Assembly: GCA_937891595.1 (NCBI GenBank)
Contig: CALATF010000033.1
Location: 1-23,891, forward strand
Source: an uncultured Clostridia bacterium
GTDB taxonomy: Bacteria; Bacillota; Clostridia; Christensenellales; UBA1242
Direction: 5' to 3'
Length of the DNA: 23,891 bases
Under the pieces are notes generated by a model, which searched no databases, was not told the origin of the DNA, and saw only the letters and a program-made list of their open reading frames with translations. How positions within the stretch are numbered: position 1 is the stretch's first letter; every line of letters starts with the position of its first letter. The translations under genes were made by a program, and so were the position numbers. Positions 1 to 7,510 of this stretch are shown in pieces.

Positions 1-104
1 AATATTCATAAAAGTAGATTTTCCTTCACCATTAGCCCCAACAATGCCAACATGTTCACCTTTTAACAATCTAAAACTTGCATTTTTAAGTATTATTCTT
101 CCAG
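1..104 (-). pseudogene. ABC-F ATPase, N-terminal fragment (partial)
   Basis: Read on the minus strand, this stretch encodes an uninterrupted N-terminal piece of an ABC-F type ATP-binding protein. It reads ILKNASFRLLKGEHVG followed by a perfect Walker A, GANGEGKS (GxxGxGKS). The FRLLKGEHVGIVGANGEGKS wording is typical of bacterial ABC-F proteins, which act at the ribosome. The gene would continue leftwards out of the window. Its first 10-20 residues should lie just right of position 104, but that DNA instead encodes a VirB4-like ATPase on the other strand. The minus frame stays open there by chance without looking like an ABC-F N-terminus. The gene is therefore broken at about 95-110, by rearrangement or misassembly. 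Confidence 0.6.
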
Positions 105-925
105 GTATGCCTTCCGAGGCTTTTGAAAAGGTTAACTCTTTAGTTATTGAAGTTTACAAGGAAAAAGGCATAAATGCTCAAACTCCGCTTACAAATTTAA
201 AAGCAGAAGATTTTCCTATATTTGACGACCTATATAATTTAGCATTAAAAAAGTTAAAAAATGAAAAAGATGAATATCAACATAATATATTACAAACAGT
301 TATAACTTATATTTCTAAATTCGCTACTGGCGGAAGAAATAGTAACTTATGGAATGGTCCAACTTCTATTGCAACTAAAGAGAACTTCATTTCATTTAAT
401 TTCCGTTCTTTACTTGCTAACCGTAACCAAGTTATAGCTAATGCTCAAATGTTATTAGTATTCAAATATTTAGATAACGAGATTATTAAAAATAAAGACT
501 TTAATGATAAATATTCCGCAAATAGACACATCGTTGTTGTTGTTGACGAGGCTCACGTTTTCATTAACCCAAAACACCCTATAGCTTTAGAGTTTATGGC
601 ACAAATGGCAAAGCGTATTCGTAAGTATGGCGGCATGCAAATTGTTATTACTCAAAATATTAAGGACTTTGTTGGTAGTCAAGAAATTCAAAGACAATCT
701 ACAGCTATTATTAACGCTAGTCAGTATTCATTTATTTTCTCACTTGCTCCTAATGATATTACAGACCTTATTGAACTTTATAGAAACGCAGGTGAAATTA
801 ACCAAGACGAACAAGATAGTATTGTTACTGCGGGCGTTGGTCAATGTTTCTTGATAACAAGCGCATTATCAAGAACTTCAGTTAAAATTGAAGCAAATGA
901 GGCAGTAGTAAAACTATTCTCGTAA
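44..925 (+). CDS. VirB4/TraE-type conjugation ATPase, C-terminal half (5'-truncated)
   Basis: This is the C-terminal ATPase part of a VirB4-family protein, the hexameric motor of type IV secretion and conjugation systems. A hydrophobic Walker B, VVVVDEAH (about residues 164-171), is followed by an arginine-rich helix (AKRIRKYGG) and the IVITQNIKDF segment, which matches the conserved glutamine motif of VirB4/TraE ATPases. The C-terminal AGVGQCFLITS resembles the family's closing strand. Full VirB4 proteins run to roughly 600-800 residues. The N-terminal domain and Walker A are absent here. The first 18 or so codons from the ATG at 44 are antisense to an ABC-F gene, so that start is not authentic; VirB4-like sequence begins near codon 19. 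No SD precedes it. It suggests an integrated conjugative element, but no relaxase, integrase or att site is visible. Confidence 0.75.
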   Translation: MPTCSPFNNLKLAFLSIILPGMPSEAFEKVNSLVIEVYKEKGINAQTPLTNLKAEDFPIFDDLYNLALKKLKNEKDEYQHNILQTVITYISKFATGGRNSNLWNGPTSIATKENFISFNFRSLLANRNQVIANAQMLLVFKYLDNEIIKNKDFNDKYSANRHIVVVVDEAHVFINPKHPIALEFMAQMAKRIRKYGGMQIVITQNIKDFVGSQEIQRQSTAIINASQYSFIFSLAPNDITDLIELYRNAGEINQDEQDSIVTAGVGQCFLITSALSRTSVKIEANEAVVKLFS

Positions 926-948
926 TAAACAATTTATTAATGAAATAA

Positions 949-979
949 ACATCGCAATTATTATATTGCGGTGTTTTTA
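949..979 (+). terminator. Rho-independent terminator after the VirB4-like gene
   Basis: A 10-bp stem (949-958 with 965-974, one G-U pair) has a 6-nt loop and is followed by a T run. It lies 24 nt after the VirB4-like stop codon. Confidence 0.75.
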
Positions 980-1125
980 TTATTTATTTAATTCTAAAAA
1001 AAATTGCTTTTAAGAATATATACTAAATACGTTTGAAAAATATAAAGCAATTATATAATCTTTATAATTTATTATATAATAGATATATATGGTTTGGTCA
1101 GTTTGCACAAAATATAGTATTTTTA

Positions 1126-1154
1126 TTGAATTATTTACTAAAAAGTGGTATTAT
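1126..1154 (+). promoter_or_regulatory. Promoter for the 634-residue protein gene
   Basis: TTGAAT at 1126-1131 and TATTAT at 1149-1154 are separated by 17 bp. The predicted transcript starts near 1161, about 22 nt before the ATG at 1183, and leaves room for the AGAGAGG SD at 1168-1174. Confidence 0.5.
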
Positions 1155-1182
1155 TAAGCCAAATAAAAGAGAGGTATTTGTT

Positions 1183-3087
1183 ATGGCAAGTGCAAGAGAT
1201 AGAAATTTATCTAGTTTTTTAGATAGTGCAATCGATGATATTTTACGCAGTACTACATTAACAGGTATAAATGTTTCTTCTTTAACAACTATGGAAGCAA
1301 ATTTAATAACTTTAGGAATTTTAGAAGAAGGTCATGGTAGGTCACCTAGAGAATTGCATTTATTGTCTCAATCTTTAAATAAAGGCATAAGAACAAAAAA
1401 TTATTCAGATTTTTTTTCAAGAATGTCAAAAATGAAAGAATATACAATGACTGAAAACGTATCCTTCCAAGATAGTTATGATGCTGTATTTGCTAAAAAA
1501 ACAAATGAACAATCTAGTGATTTTGAAACTAACGATCGTAAAAAAGCAATGGAAACTAGAAGTGAAGTTGCTCAAGCTTTGTATGATTTAAAGTTAGATA
1601 AAAAGCATGGGGAAAGTAAATTAGATAAAGCTTTAGCAAATGACCATAAAAAATTAACAGAAGCTTGGAAAATGTTGTCTGCTGTTTCGTATTCAGAAAA
1701 ATTATTTACTGAAAGCAGGTCTCAAATTGAATATCTTAGATCATTCCAAGACAAAGTTTTATCAAATTTTGCTTATCCACCTGAAGAGGGAGCAGAAGGT
1801 GCTAAGAGACCTGTACTTAAAGAAAGTGTAAGGGATTCTATTAATACCCTTGGGGCTGGATTTAATATACCAGGTTTAATTACAGAAAGAATTAATGGTT
1901 CTTTAGTTTCATCTAATATAGATTTAGGTGATAAAACATGTTATGATTTATCTTCATACAAAAATCGTCATTTAACTAATACTGGCGTTAAGGGTGTTAA
2001 ATGTGCAGCTGAACAAATTAACTCAGTTATGGCTTATCCTTATATTGCTGCAATAACAGGGAATGTAACTGCTGATAGAGATTTATACAATAATGCTAGT
2101 TCAGATTTAGTAAGTTTAATGTGTTATCCTGGTGAAAAAAGAGAAAAGGTTTTTGGTGGAAATGGTAGATGGGATAAATATGGGCAATTAATTAATAATG
2201 CTTTTGATTCACGAATATTATCAGGATTAAAAAATAGCAACTTTGGTTATGATGAATGGAGAGAAAGACTAAAAGACGGTGATACTTTATCAAACGAAGA
2301 AGTAGACGTTGCTATTAAAGAAATGAAAGCAGACATGGTACATCGTTTGGCATTAAGAGGTTCTTTTGGTGTAAAAACAGTAAAAGAGTTTGCTAGAGAA
2401 CTTATGTTAGTATCATTAGATCCAGAATTTGTAAATACTCACATGAACCCTGAGATGGTTTACAAAGCAGATGTAGTTAAAAAATCAAATGCTCCTAGTC
2501 CTAGTTTAGTATCTCCAACAGGCACTCCATCTCAACCTACTCATGTAAGTGGCGCAGGAGTGCCAGGAATAGATTTTTCTTCTGGTGCTAGAACTGGTGG
2601 TCCTAACCATGGATCTGAAATGGGACCTGCGGTTTTAGATAATAGAACTTCAGAAAAGTTTGTTTTGGCGAGAGTAGTTACGGCAGATGGCGGGGTATAT
2701 GTTCCAGAAACATTTAAAACTGATGCAAATGGTAATATTGTTTTTGCTGATAATGAGGGAAGATTCCCTGTATATGAAGCTAGGGGTGCAAAAGAATCTA
2801 AACTTATAACAGTAAACGGGCATAAAACAGTATCTCCTGAAGAAAAAAATAGAATATTAAATACAGTGCAAAATACTTACAGAGATGCCAACTTAGAAAA
2901 TTGTGAAGTTGTACTTGGAAATACCCCTATGACAGCAGTTGCAGAGCGAGTATTTCAAATGGAAGATCTTAAACCACAAGAAGAAGAAACGGAGGCTAAA
3001 TACTCTGGGCCTCAAATGTACAGAGATTTAAATGTATATAAAGCTGCATATCAATCTGCTGCAGAATTAATAAAACAATTTATTTAA
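1183..3087 (+). CDS. Unknown 634-residue protein
   Basis: I do not recognise this protein. The reading frame is open from 1033, but the ATG at 1183 has an AGAGAGG SD and a promoter just upstream, so 634 residues is the best model. There is no signal peptide or membrane segment. Residues 1-210 are mostly charged and helical (RSPRELHLLSQSLNKG, KAMETRSEVAQALYDLK). The middle contains MAYPYIAAITGNVTADRDLY and an acidic helical stretch. A Pro/Ser/Thr/Gly-rich linker at about 460-510 (NAPSPSLVSPTGTPSQP) joins a separate C-terminal domain of about 120 residues with repeated beta-like stretches (EKFVLARVVTADGGVYVPE). It looks like a two-domain soluble protein with a flexible hinge. It sits just after a conjugation ATPase, so it may be mobile-element cargo or a phage-derived structural protein. 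That is inference only. Confidence 0.8.
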   Translation: MASARDRNLSSFLDSAIDDILRSTTLTGINVSSLTTMEANLITLGILEEGHGRSPRELHLLSQSLNKGIRTKNYSDFFSRMSKMKEYTMTENVSFQDSYDAVFAKKTNEQSSDFETNDRKKAMETRSEVAQALYDLKLDKKHGESKLDKALANDHKKLTEAWKMLSAVSYSEKLFTESRSQIEYLRSFQDKVLSNFAYPPEEGAEGAKRPVLKESVRDSINTLGAGFNIPGLITERINGSLVSSNIDLGDKTCYDLSSYKNRHLTNTGVKGVKCAAEQINSVMAYPYIAAITGNVTADRDLYNNASSDLVSLMCYPGEKREKVFGGNGRWDKYGQLINNAFDSRILSGLKNSNFGYDEWRERLKDGDTLSNEEVDVAIKEMKADMVHRLALRGSFGVKTVKEFARELMLVSLDPEFVNTHMNPEMVYKADVVKKSNAPSPSLVSPTGTPSQPTHVSGAGVPGIDFSSGARTGGPNHGSEMGPAVLDNRTSEKFVLARVVTADGGVYVPETFKTDANGNIVFADNEGRFPVYEARGAKESKLITVNGHKTVSPEEKNRILNTVQNTYRDANLENCEVVLGNTPMTAVAERVFQMEDLKPQEEETEAKYSGPQMYRDLNVYKAAYQSAAELIKQFI

Positions 3088-3145
3088 AATTATTTGTTAA
3101 AAATGAAAAAATGTGTAATAATTTAATGTATTTAAGGAGAGAATT

Positions 3146-3391
3146 ATGAGTCCAAGAAATATTGATTATAGTTTTAAAATTTTAGAAGAAGTTTTAATGT
3201 TGAAAAAATATAACAGTAAAGAAGAAATTATTTCTGTAGCTGAAGCTATGAATAGAGTAGCTCAAAAGAATGAAAAATGTTCTAATGATATGAAAGATTC
3301 TTATAAAGAGGCTCTTAACAAATTAAATACATTAAGCTATGAAGAAATGAATGAAATTATTGAAATTTTAGCTTCATATGATGACAAATAA
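3146..3391 (+). CDS. Unknown 81-residue alpha-helical protein
   Basis: This small protein starts at an ATG with a strong SD (AAGGAGAG at 3134-3141). It begins 58 nt after the 634-residue protein gene and ends before a strong terminator, so the two probably share a transcript. The sequence is charged, rich in Lys and Glu, and almost entirely helix-forming (SYEEMNEIIEILASYDD at the end). It has one cysteine and no membrane segment. No family is recognisable. The close spacing suggests a function linked to the preceding gene, perhaps as partner or chaperone, but nothing in the sequence proves this. Confidence 0.7.
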   Translation: MSPRNIDYSFKILEEVLMLKKYNSKEEIISVAEAMNRVAQKNEKCSNDMKDSYKEALNKLNTLSYEEMNEIIEILASYDDK

Positions 3392-3408
3392 ATTTTAATC
3401 AAATTTTT

Positions 3409-3441
3409 AAAGGAGTAGGTTTTTACCTATTCCTTTTTTTA
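3409..3441 (+). terminator. Rho-independent terminator
   Basis: A stem of 3411-3420 with 3425-3434 (one G-U pair) has a TTTT loop and is followed by a run of Ts. It closes the unit containing the 634- and 81-residue proteins. Confidence 0.85.
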
Positions 3442-3569
3442 TATAAAAGTTAAAAAAAATTATAATTTAAATATTTAAATTAAAACAATTAAACAAGTAC
3501 AAATCAAGAAATTTTGTTTATTTGTTTTTAATAAAAAATTGCTTAAAAGATGTATAATAAATTATCAGA

Positions 3570-3598
3570 TTGACTTTATATCAGCATTTTGTTAATAT
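3570..3598 (+). promoter_or_regulatory. Promoter placing the start codon at the transcript's 5' end
   Basis: TTGACT at 3570-3575 and TAATAT at 3593-3598 have a 17-bp spacer. The ATG at 3605 begins only 6 nt after the -10, so transcription should begin at or next to the start codon. No SD is present. Confidence 0.6.
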
Positions 3599-3604
3599 TG
3601 TTGT

Positions 3605-4357
3605 ATGAAAGAAAAGAAGTATAAAAGATGTCCAAGATGTGATAAAAGGGCATATATTTTCCAAGATAGGTGCGAAAATTGTGGTTTGATATATTCTAGA
3701 TTATCAAAAGCAACTAATGAAGCTGCAAAAAAAGCTATAAAAGCAAAAGAATTTAACAAAGTTATTTGTAGTAAAGATTTGCCTGTAGACATTAGCAAAT
3801 GGAGATTGTTTTTTATTGCGTTATGTTTTGGTTGGGTAGGGGTTCATTTTGCAAAGATAGGCAAATATAAAACTTTTGCATATATGTTAGTTTCTACTAT
3901 TCTAATTTATGTAGCAACCTTTTTACTTCCTTTAAATTTATTTAATCATGAGTATTTGTTTTTATTGATGTGGTCTTTAATATTACCTAGTGCGTTCTCT
4001 GTTATGATTTGGCTTGTATCTCTTTTTCAAATATTAATTAATAGATTTAAAGTTCCTATTTCTATTGACGAAGAACTTATTAGAGAAGATTTAGACCAAG
4101 AAGTTGTTAAAGATATTTTAAAAGAAGTTAAAAATGAAAAATCTAATAATAAAACTAATAAAGAAAAAATAGATATAAAAACTTCTAATTATGTTAATAG
4201 TAATATATTAAAAGATGCTTCAAACATAGATGATAATAAAATAAAAGGAAAATTAAAACGAGTAAAAATAGTTTGTGCTTCTTGCGGTGAAACTGTTAAG
4301 GTTAGGGAAGATGAAAAAATTTGCCCAAAATGTGATGAACCTTTAAAAGAAGAATAG
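3605..4357 (+). CDS. Membrane protein with TM2-like core and two terminal zinc ribbons
   Basis: This 250-residue protein has three parts. An N-terminal zinc ribbon has CPRC (9-12) and CENC (23-26). A membrane region at about 63-150 contains a TM2-domain-like hairpin (FFIALCFGWVGVHFAKIGKY) followed by further hydrophobic segments. After a polar, Asn/Lys-rich linker, a second zinc ribbon near the C-terminus has CASC and CPKC. Zinc-ribbon membrane proteins of this kind are common in Bacillota, but their roles are mostly unknown. It is followed 16 nt later by mnmA, so the two are likely co-transcribed. The start at 3605 fits the domain boundary but lacks an SD and lies 6 nt from a strong -10, which implies a leaderless message. 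No substrate or partner can be inferred. Confidence 0.85.
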   Translation: MKEKKYKRCPRCDKRAYIFQDRCENCGLIYSRLSKATNEAAKKAIKAKEFNKVICSKDLPVDISKWRLFFIALCFGWVGVHFAKIGKYKTFAYMLVSTILIYVATFLLPLNLFNHEYLFLLMWSLILPSAFSVMIWLVSLFQILINRFKVPISIDEELIREDLDQEVVKDILKEVKNEKSNNKTNKEKIDIKTSNYVNSNILKDASNIDDNKIKGKLKRVKIVCASCGETVKVREDEKICPKCDEPLKEE

Positions 4358-4373
4358 AAAAAGAAGAAAGATT

Positions 4374-5468
4374 ATGGAAGAAAAAAAGACAGTAGTAATA
4401 GGTATGAGTGGGGGGGTTGATAGCTCGGTGAGTGCTTTGTTATTGAAAGAACAAGGTTATAATGTTATCGGCCTTTTTATGAACAACTGGGAAGAAAAAG
4501 ATGATTGCGGAGTTTGTACTGCAACAGAAGATTATGAAGACGTACGAAGAGTTTGTGATAAAATAGGTATTCCTTATTATTCAGTAAATTTTTCAAAGCA
4601 ATATATGGACAAGGTTTTTTCAACTTTTTTAAGCGAATATAAAAAAGGCAGAACTCCAAACCCAGATGTATTATGCAATAGAGAAATTAAGTTTGGCCCT
4701 TTCTTGGATTATGCAAAAATGTTAGGTGCAGATTATATTGCTACAGGGCATTATTGCAAAGTTGAAAGCGATGGTAAATATTTTTATTTAAAAAAGTCAA
4801 AAGATAAATCTAAAGACCAAAGTTATTTTTTAAACCAGTTATCTCAAAGGCAATTATCTCAAGTTTTATTTCCGTTAGCTGATATTGAAAAAACAGAAGT
4901 TAGACGAATCGCTTTAGAAAATGACTTGGTTAATGCTAAGAAAAAAGATAGCACGGGTGTATGTTTTATAGGTGAAAGAAACTTTAAAAAGTTTTTACAA
5001 CAGTATTTACCAGCTCAAAATGGCGACATTGTAGACACTAATGGTAAAGTCGTTGGAAAACACGATGGAGTGCTATATTACACGCTAGGGCAAAGAAAAG
5101 GGCTTAAAATAGGTGGTATGTCCGGTGGAAGTGGAGAAAGGTGGTTTGTTTTAGATAAAGATGTTATTAATAATCGTCTTATCGTTAGCCAAGGAGAAGA
5201 CGATAAATTGTTTAGTTCAAGTCTTTATGCTACTGACTTTAACTGGATTCCTAAAACACCTGAAAATAAAAAATTTACTTGTTTTGCAAAATTTAGATAT
5301 AGACAGCCAGACCAAAAAGTTAACGTTGAATTATTAGATGATAAAACATTAAATATATGTTTTTGTGAAAAGCAAAGGGCAGTTACTCCTGGACAATATG
5401 TTGTTTTATATGATGAACAAGAAAATTGTCTTGGTGGCGGTGTAATAGATAAAGTTTATTTTAATTAA
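4374..5468 (+). CDS. mnmA: tRNA-specific 2-thiouridylase MnmA
   Basis: MnmA inserts sulfur at C2 of the wobble uridine in tRNA-Lys, -Glu and -Gln, using ATP to adenylate the base and a cysteine persulfide as donor. The 364 residues are the usual length. The PP-loop SGGVDSS is at 12-18. The first catalytic cysteine, C101, lies in NPDVLCN. The second, C197, lies in GVCFIGERNF. The C-terminal third is the beta-barrel region with LGQRKGLKIGG. The start is preceded only by a weak purine-rich SD (AGAAAG), and the gene follows the zinc-ribbon membrane protein by 16 nt, so it is probably the second gene of that transcript. No IscS-type desulfurase is adjacent. Confidence 0.97.
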   Translation: MEEKKTVVIGMSGGVDSSVSALLLKEQGYNVIGLFMNNWEEKDDCGVCTATEDYEDVRRVCDKIGIPYYSVNFSKQYMDKVFSTFLSEYKKGRTPNPDVLCNREIKFGPFLDYAKMLGADYIATGHYCKVESDGKYFYLKKSKDKSKDQSYFLNQLSQRQLSQVLFPLADIEKTEVRRIALENDLVNAKKKDSTGVCFIGERNFKKFLQQYLPAQNGDIVDTNGKVVGKHDGVLYYTLGQRKGLKIGGMSGGSGERWFVLDKDVINNRLIVSQGEDDKLFSSSLYATDFNWIPKTPENKKFTCFAKFRYRQPDQKVNVELLDDKTLNICFCEKQRAVTPGQYVVLYDEQENCLGGGVIDKVYFN

Positions 5469-5490
5469 AGATTTTTGAAATAATAAAAAC

Positions 5491-5550
5491 AAAAGTAGAA
5501 TTTTTAACATATTATGAAATATGTTTGAAGTTCTGCTTTTTTCTTTTTCT
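5491..5550 (+). terminator. Long hairpin with T-rich tail overlapping the next gene's start
   Basis: Bases 5491-5513 pair with 5518-5540 in 22 of 23 positions (three G-U pairs, one T-T mismatch at 5505/5526), around an ATGA loop. A T-rich tract follows. It lies 22 nt after the mnmA stop and has the form of an intrinsic terminator. Its 3' arm, however, contains the ATG at 5521 and the first codons of the MntP-like gene, so it could instead control that gene's translation. Confidence 0.7.
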
Positions 5551-6102
5551 ATAAGTATTGATGCTTTTGGCTATTCAATAGGTTTTGGGTCAAGAAATAT
5601 TAAAGTTTCCAAGTTTGATTTTTTAATTTTAAATTTAATAAATACTCTTATTTTAACGCTATTTTTTTTAATCTATTCAAGTATACAACAAGTAATAAAT
5701 AGATTTACTTTTTTAAGCAAAGTCACCGCAATTTTATTATTTTGTTTTGGTTGTTATTATTTGATACAAGCTTTTGTAAGTGTAATCAAGAGTATGTTAT
5801 CAAATAAATCTGAAACTAAGTTGGAAAACATATTGCAAAGACAAATTAAGTATTTCAATTTTTATGATTTCTTAATTTTATTAGCGGTATTTGTCTTTGA
5901 AAATGCTTTTTCTACTTTTATATTTTTTAGCCATTTTTCAAATCATGTATTATTTATAGCCTCGAATTTTGTTTTTCACTTTTTATTTTTTGTAATAGGT
6001 TTTGATTTGGGGAACAAAATTGTAAAAAAAATATCTGTTAATACTCCAGTAATAACTGGTGTGATATTTGTAATTTTAAGTATTATGGAATATTTTGGAT
6101 AA
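5521..6102 (+). CDS. MntP/YtaF-like membrane protein
   Basis: This very hydrophobic 193-residue protein has about six membrane segments. Its first segment, FSISIDAFGYSIGFG, matches the conserved Asp-containing helix of the MntP/YtaF family. MntP members export Mn(II); YtaF is a sporulation-associated relative of unknown substrate. The family has two repeats, each with an acidic membrane residue. In the second repeat the expected Asp-containing motif is replaced by VFENAFSTF, so only a glutamate remains, and the transport chemistry may differ. The length fits the family. The ATG at 5521 has no SD and lies inside a strong hairpin. No alternative Met precedes the first membrane segment. Assignment to the family is moderately confident; manganese as substrate is inference. 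Confidence 0.7.
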   Translation: MFEVLLFSFSISIDAFGYSIGFGSRNIKVSKFDFLILNLINTLILTLFFLIYSSIQQVINRFTFLSKVTAILLFCFGCYYLIQAFVSVIKSMLSNKSETKLENILQRQIKYFNFYDFLILLAVFVFENAFSTFIFFSHFSNHVLFIASNFVFHFLFFVIGFDLGNKIVKKISVNTPVITGVIFVILSIMEYFG

Positions 6103-6161
6103 AATAAAAAATATTTAATTATTAAACTTATATATAATATTCTTCCTAGTTTTTCTTTTAA

Positions 6162-6219
6162 CTACATAATTTTTAAAATTGTAGAATTTTTTAAAAACGT
6201 CTACTATTTGTAGAATAGT
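6162..6219. promoter_or_regulatory. Cluster of inverted and direct repeats upstream of the XRE gene
   Basis: TTGTAGAAT occurs twice (6179-6187 and 6208-6216). ACTATT/AATAGT at 6203-6208 and 6214-6219 is a perfect 6-bp inverted repeat with a 5-bp spacer. CTACA/TGTAG flanks 6162-6184. They sit just upstream of the -35 of the XRE gene, where a repressor would bind. Autoregulation is inferred from position only. Confidence 0.4.
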
Positions 6220-6233
6220 TTAATAAAATAAAG

Positions 6234-6262
6234 TTGCATTTAATTTATAACTATATTAAAAT
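6234..6262 (+). promoter_or_regulatory. Promoter of the XRE-yigZ-hpt-recX-acpS operon
   Basis: TTGCAT at 6234-6239 and TAAAAT at 6257-6262 are 17 bp apart. The ATG at 6269 starts 6 nt past the -10, so the transcript would be leaderless. An overlapping TATAAT at 6262-6267 is too close to the ATG to serve the full-length gene. Confidence 0.5.
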
Positions 6263-6268
6263 ATAATC

Positions 6269-6907
6269 ATGGAAGAAACAAAAAAAATAATAGCAAGTAA
6301 TTTAATAAAATTTAGGAAAAACGCAAAACTAACACAATTAGAACTTGCTGAAAAAATTAAATATTCAGATAAAAATATTTCTAAATGGGAAAGAGGTGAT
6401 GCTGTCCCTGATGTTTTGGTACTTAAACAACTTGCCGATATCTATGGTGTTACCGTTAATGACTTTTTAGACAACAGCCCAAATATTCCTGATGAAACAA
6501 ACAATTTTAAAATAAAGAACAGAACGTTAAATAAAAAACAAATATTAATTACTATGTTGTCTTCATCTCTTGTTTGGCTTGTAGCTATAACTTTATATGG
6601 TATATTTGAATTTTTGAATATATTTGATGGGCATACGTGGAAGTGTTTTATTATTGCAATCCCAACTTGTGCAATAGTAGCTTTAGTATTTACTAGTATT
6701 TGGTGTACTAATATGTTAAACGCTGTTATGGTTACTGCTTTAATATGGACTACGGCTGTTTCGCTTTATGTTTGTATTCCTGTAAAAGAAATGTGGCTTG
6801 TTTTTATATTAGCTATTCCGCTTCAAATATTAGATATTTTATGGTTTACTTTTCAAAAAATAAATAAAAAAGATTTAAAAAAACATGGGAAAGGAACTAA
6901 TTTATAA
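6269..6907 (+). CDS. XRE-family regulator with C-terminal membrane domain
   Basis: The N-terminal 62 or so residues form a helix-turn-helix of the Cro/CI (XRE) type (LTQLELAEKI, NISKWERGDAVPD). After a short basic linker come four hydrophobic segments (about 90-112, 120-142, 147-167, 172-192). This layout of a cytoplasmic HTH on a four-helix membrane anchor is widespread in Clostridia; ligands are generally unknown. The start has no SD. Because the HTH normally begins within about ten residues of the N-terminus, the ATG at 6269 is credible. The stop overlaps the next ATG by one base (TAATG), so translation is probably coupled to yigZ. Repeats upstream of the promoter suggest autoregulation. 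Confidence 0.88.
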   Translation: MEETKKIIASNLIKFRKNAKLTQLELAEKIKYSDKNISKWERGDAVPDVLVLKQLADIYGVTVNDFLDNSPNIPDETNNFKIKNRTLNKKQILITMLSSSLVWLVAITLYGIFEFLNIFDGHTWKCFIIAIPTCAIVALVFTSIWCTNMLNAVMVTALIWTTAVSLYVCIPVKEMWLVFILAIPLQILDILWFTFQKINKKDLKKHGKGTNL

Positions 6908-7497
6908 TGTTTAGCTTAATTAGCTGTAAAGAAGTTAAAACTGTGATTGAAAAATCAAAGTTTTTTTCTTTTTCTTATAATTGTTATTCAATAGAAGAAC
7001 AAAATAAAATATTAAAAGAAATTAAAAGAAATAATTTATCTGCTACACATATTTGTTATGCTAGCGTCATTTATAAAAATAATGATGTTTTATGTTACTC
7101 AAGTGATGATGGGGAACCCTCCGGCACTGCAGGTTTGCAAATTTTACAAGCATTAAAAGAAAATAACATGATAAACGTTCTATGTGTTGTTGTAAGATAT
7201 TTTGGCGGAATTAAATTAGGGGTTGCTGGGTTAGGTAGAGCTTATAAGGATTGTGCTTTGAAAACTATTATAGATAATAAATATGAAGTTAAATTAAAAA
7301 AATTATATTTTATAACTTGTGATTATAATAAATATAATGTTTTAAAAAGTTATTTTGTAAAAAATAATATTCAAATATCTGATTTAACATTTAATAATGA
7401 CGTTAATTTTAATGCTTATTTAGTAGAAGAAGAATATGAAAAGATAAAAGATAATGTTAATTCAATTCAAGAAAAAGATGATATAAGATATTGTTAA
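6907..7497 (+). CDS. yigZ: IMPACT/YigZ family protein
   Basis: The N-terminal domain carries the UPF0029/IMPACT signature: the DDGEPSGTAG segment and RYFGGIKLGVAGLGRAY. A smaller C-terminal domain follows. At 196 residues it is a little shorter than the roughly 200-215 usual for YigZ/YvyE. Bacterial members have no firmly assigned reaction; the eukaryotic relative IMPACT regulates the GCN2 kinase through GCN1. It overlaps the preceding XRE gene by one base and precedes hpt by 13 nt, so it is an internal operon gene. Recognition of the family is firm, but the function is not known. Confidence 0.92.
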   Translation: MFSLISCKEVKTVIEKSKFFSFSYNCYSIEEQNKILKEIKRNNLSATHICYASVIYKNNDVLCYSSDDGEPSGTAGLQILQALKENNMINVLCVVVRYFGGIKLGVAGLGRAYKDCALKTIIDNKYEVKLKKLYFITCDYNKYNVLKSYFVKNNIQISDLTFNNDVNFNAYLVEEEYEKIKDNVNSIQEKDDIRYC

Positions 7498-7510
7498 AAA
7501 GAGGGGAAAT

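Noticed and set aside
1033..1182. 50-residue N-terminal extension of the 634-residue protein.
   Set aside because: Non-ATG start, no SD, a promoter lies inside it, and the composition is unlike the rest; the ATG at 1183 has an SD.
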